Below, in pieces: positions 5,377 to 6,954 of a stretch of DNA of 6,954 nt; positions within the stretch are counted from its first letter, which is position 1, and every line of letters begins with the position of its first letter. The notes below the pieces were generated by a model. The model saw only the letters and a list, made by a program, of their open reading frames with translations, was not told where the DNA came from and searched no databases. The DNA comes from an uncultured Allobaculum sp. (GTDB taxonomy: Bacteria; Bacillota_I; Bacilli_A; Erysipelotrichales; Erysipelotrichaceae), in the NCBI GenBank assembly GCA_910579655.1, contig CAJTVE010000098.1, forward strand, positions 1 through 6,954, written 5' to 3'. The position numbers and the translations under genes are program-made.

Positions 5377-5474
5377 GACTAAAAAATATGGATAGTTAAA
5401 GCAAAAATAAAAATACATACAATTTTGATGAAATGTATATACAAAAAGAAAATAAAGGTCTAAACTACAGACAT

Positions 5475-5480
5475 AAGGAG
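5475..5480 (+). promoter_or_regulatory. manA ribosome binding site, long spacing
   Basis: AAGGAG lies 11 bases before ATG 5492, longer than the usual 5-9. The alternative ATG at 5501 has only GGAAGA directly against it, so 5492 is preferred. Confidence 0.6.
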
Positions 5481-5491
5481 ATATACAGACT

Positions 5492-6304
5492 ATGGGAAGA
5501 ATGTTTAAAACAGAACCGTTCTATTCGCCAAGACCATGGGGATATGAACTGTGGACGCTTTCAACACATCGAAGCGGACAGTCACTTGTCCTGCCAGAAA
5601 AAGAAAATCTGCTGAAATACTTAGGAGAACCTCTGAAAATTCTGATCAAGATCATCAAAGCGGATGAGGCTCTTTCCGTACAGGTTCATCCTGGAGATGA
5701 ATACGCCCGCATCCATGAAAATGATATGGGCAAAACCGAATGCTGGTACATCCTGGATGCCAAACCGGATGGCAAACTGATTGCGGGCATCAAAAAAGGC
5801 CTCGACCGCCAAAAGATGGCCGAAATTCTTAAAGAAGGAAAGCTGGAAGACGTTATTGAATACATTCCAGTCAAAAAAGGAGACATGGTTTTCATCCCCC
5901 ACGGAACGGTCCATGCCATTATGGGCGGCCTGAAGCTGTTTGAAATCCAGGAATCTTCCGACTCCACCTATCGTATGTATGACTGGGGCCGTGACAGAGA
6001 GATGCATATTGAAAAATCGCTGGATGTCATCGACTATACCTGCACCAATGGCGCCGGTAAGATTGAAAACTTCACCAAACTGGAAACACCGTATTTCCGG
6101 GTGGAAAAAATCGTGCTGAGTGATGAATCAGCAACTTACCAGGTCACTGAAGAATTCCAGACGTTGAATATCTGTCATGGAAGCGGAAAAGTTGTCTCTA
6201 CGGAAGGACAGGAACTTTCTCTGGAACCAGATCAGACTATTTACATTCCCAAAGGAACGGAATATACGATTTCCGGAAACGTTGAACTGTTAAGAACCTG
6301 GTGA
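5492..6304 (+). CDS. manA: Mannose-6-phosphate isomerase, class I
   Basis: The protein has 270 residues. It interconverts mannose 6-phosphate and fructose 6-phosphate in the cytoplasm, feeding mannose into glycolysis or supplying mannose 6-phosphate for GDP-mannose. The cupin-type zinc site is complete: Gln64 and His66 in LSVQVHPGDEY, Glu83 in GKTECWYI, and His141 in PHGTVHAI. The active-site Arg161 is in TYRMYDWGR. RPWGYELW (14-21) replaces the usual KxWGG opening. The protein is shorter than Bacillus ManA (about 315 residues); the deficit lies mostly between the N-terminal PWG motif and the first zinc ligand. The C-terminal part (about 195-268) is the second cupin-like domain. It is a single gene with a terminator 25 bases after the stop. 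No sugar-transport genes are nearby. All catalytic residues are present, so I expect it to be active. Confidence 0.93.
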   Translation: MGRMFKTEPFYSPRPWGYELWTLSTHRSGQSLVLPEKENLLKYLGEPLKILIKIIKADEALSVQVHPGDEYARIHENDMGKTECWYILDAKPDGKLIAGIKKGLDRQKMAEILKEGKLEDVIEYIPVKKGDMVFIPHGTVHAIMGGLKLFEIQESSDSTYRMYDWGRDREMHIEKSLDVIDYTCTNGAGKIENFTKLETPYFRVEKIVLSDESATYQVTEEFQTLNICHGSGKVVSTEGQELSLEPDQTIYIPKGTEYTISGNVELLRTW

Positions 6305-6328
6305 TTTTGCCAAAACCCTTTCTCCCCT

Positions 6329-6364
6329 TATAAAAGGCTGCCCTTGATTGGACAGCCTTTTATA
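6329..6364 (+). terminator. Intrinsic terminator after manA
   Basis: TATAAAAGGCTG (6329-6340) pairs with CAGCCTTTTATA (6353-6364) over 12 bp, and two further C-G pairs follow an inner mismatch. The T tract is part of the stem (TTTTATATAG), so the hairpin is nearly symmetrical and could work on both strands. Confidence 0.8.
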
Positions 6365-6366
6365 TA

Positions 6367-6650
6367 GATCATCAGCCGTAGATTCTATCTATATCCTATT
6401 TGTATGTTTGAATCATCTTTCGCCTCTTCAAATAGTCTGCTTTTCCGGCAGATTCCATGCGATAAAGGCGGCATGGATCTGGCTGCACGGGATGGTTTCA
6501 GAAACCACTGCGGCGTAAAATGAGCAAATTGTATCCCTTTTCATGACCTGAAGAGGTTTTAGCTTGCGTTCATACAGGAATAGCGGTATAAAGAGTGAGC
6601 TGTTTTTGAAACACCAGAAACAGCAAACTTCTTATTTGTGAATGAATAAA
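6367..6650. other. Gene-free stretch rich in inverted repeats
   Basis: About 280 bases between the manA terminator and the rRNA promoters. Three inverted repeats stand out. The first is CAGATTCCATGC (6449-6460) with GCATGGATCTG (6471-6481), 11 bp with one bulged T. The second is TGGTTT-CAG-AAACCA (6493-6507). The third is GCTGTTT (6599-6605) with AAACAGC (6618-6624), which competes with the inner hairpin TGTTT-TTG-AAACA (6601-6613). A 38-codon frame on the minus strand (ATG near 6544) has no clear ribosome binding site. Function unknown. Confidence 0.5.
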
Positions 6651-6662
6651 ACATTTTCACAA
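6636..6662. repeat. TTGTGAA-N13-TTCACAA at rRNA promoter P1
   Basis: The perfect 7-base inverted arms are at 6636-6642 and 6656-6662. The right arm ends 6 bases before the P1 -35. Each arm equals a Rex half-site, but the spacer is 13 bases, not 4. Confidence 0.6.
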
Positions 6663-6668
6663 AAGTGC

Positions 6669-6698
6669 TTGACCCGGAATACTACCCGGTGTTATAGT
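6669..6698 (+). promoter_or_regulatory. rRNA promoter P1
   Basis: -35 TTGACC (6669-6674), 18-base spacer, -10 TATAGT (6693-6698). The A+T-rich sequence just upstream resembles an UP element. The start would be near G6703-G6705. Its transcript leader contains the hairpin GCGTTA (6705-6710)/TAACGC (6739-6744) with an inner GCGGC/GCTGC stem. Confidence 0.8.
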
Positions 6699-6776
6699 AA
6701 CTGAGCGTTAAGAAAACGCGGCAACAAAGCTGCTGATCTAACGCAAATCATCTTTAGATATCGAATAAATCATCGA

Positions 6777-6804
6777 TTGTGAAATTCTTAAAAATATTTC
6801 ACAA
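6777..6804. repeat. TTGTGAA-N14-TTCACAA at rRNA promoter P2
   Basis: The perfect 7-base inverted arms are at 6777-6783 and 6798-6804. Again the right arm ends exactly 6 bases before the -35. The 11-mer TTTCACAAAAG (6797-6807) is identical to the one at P1 (6655-6665). Confidence 0.6.
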
Positions 6805-6810
6805 AAGATG

Positions 6811-6839
6811 TTGACTTCTGAATCTGCTGATGATAAGAT
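6811..6839 (+). promoter_or_regulatory. rRNA promoter P2
   Basis: -35 TTGACT (6811-6816), 17-base spacer, -10 TAAGAT (6834-6839). The upstream AAAAATATTT is UP-element-like. The predicted start G6846 would be a GTP start, as is usual for Bacillus rRNA promoters, which respond to the GTP level and so indirectly to (p)ppGpp. It lies 142 bases after P1, the tandem layout typical of rrn operons. Confidence 0.85.
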
Positions 6840-6845
6840 AAACAA

Positions 6846-6954
6846 GACTTGTGATGGAAGTTGATTCACTCACAAATAGATGGCTCTTTGAAAACTCTGA
6901 TTACAGACAATTCAATATTCGAAATTAACACGTCGATTCTTGAAACAACACTTA
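6846..6954 (+). other. Start of the rRNA operon leader (16S lies beyond the window)
   Basis: After P2 the sequence carries a third, weaker pair TTGTGA (6849-6854)/TCACAA (6870-6875), then boxA, then A+T-rich leader to the end. No 16S start sequence is visible, so the mature rRNA must begin to the right. Confidence 0.7.
6881..6896 (+). promoter_or_regulatory. boxA antitermination element
   Basis: TGGCTCTTTGAAAACT closely matches the Bacillus rRNA boxA (TGCTCTTTGAAAACT). NusB and ribosomal protein S10 bind boxA RNA and make RNA polymerase resistant to Rho during rRNA synthesis. It lies about 35 bases after the P2 start, as expected. Confidence 0.85.

Larger units (their letters stand above)
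5047..5491. other. Gap between divergent yaaA and manA
   Basis: There is no recognised gene. The left part (to about 5376) has two overlapping open frames without homology I can name. The right part (5377-5491) is very A+T rich and must carry the manA promoter, but no convincing hexamer pair is visible. The best guess is TACAAT (5418-5423) with TTAAAG (5396-5401) upstream. An inverted repeat ATACAT-N14-ATGTAT lies at 5413-5438. Confidence 0.5.

Noticed and set aside
5413..5438. Inverted repeat ATACAT-N14-ATGTAT before manA as an operator
   Set aside because: Six-base arms in very A+T-rich sequence are expected by chance; kept only as a note.
5621..6007. Minus-strand frames inside manA
   Set aside because: Shadows of manA; no independent signal.
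6636..6875. CRP/FNR-type sites because of TGTGA...TCACA
   Set aside because: CRP and FNR palindromes have a short spacer (about 4-6 bases), not 13-16, so they do not fit this layout; the Rex half-site matches all seven bases.

Overview
The window looks like a chromosomal stretch from a low-to-moderate-GC member of the Bacillota (Firmicutes). The evidence is the strong AAGGAGG ribosome binding sites, TTGACA/TATAAT-type promoters, the short Firmicutes-type phosphomannose isomerase, a small alarmone synthetase, and a tandem rRNA promoter pair with a Bacillus-like boxA. An Erysipelotrichia-like gut organism is a guess; the sequence does not prove it. There is no transposase, integrase, phage gene or CRISPR array.

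Layout. At 1-660 there is the terminator of an upstream unit, a region built from tandem duplications, and a small winged-helix regulator candidate (256-606, +) with its own terminator. At 660-1050 I recognise no gene. At 1058-2750 there is a promoter with two inverted repeats, one of them a perfect match to the clostridial Rex operator consensus. It drives an NfeD-like membrane protein (1141-1578) and a stomatin/prohibitin-family (QmcA-like) protein (1732-2688), and the unit ends in a strong terminator. At 2857-5033, on the minus strand, there are yaaA (peroxide-stress protein), an overlapping small (p)ppGpp synthetase gene, and a LOG-family nucleotide phosphoribohydrolase gene that ends inside its own terminator. 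At 5047-5491 there is a poorly defined stretch with one doubtful ORF. At 5492-6304 (+) is manA, with a terminator. At 6367-6650 there is a gene-free stretch rich in inverted repeats. At 6655-6954 there are two rRNA-type promoters, a boxA and the start of an rRNA leader; the 16S gene itself must lie to the right of the window.

How the parts may work together. NfeD and SPFH proteins form a membrane-microdomain pair. A Rex site would tie them to the NADH/NAD+ ratio. yaaA and the alarmone synthetase overlap by 8 bases, which links oxidative/iron stress with the stringent response. The rRNA promoters, the classical output of ppGpp/GTP control, carry Rex-like half-sites TTGTGAA...TTCACAA spaced about two helical turns apart. 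That last pattern is the most unusual signal here. Its link to Rex is inference.
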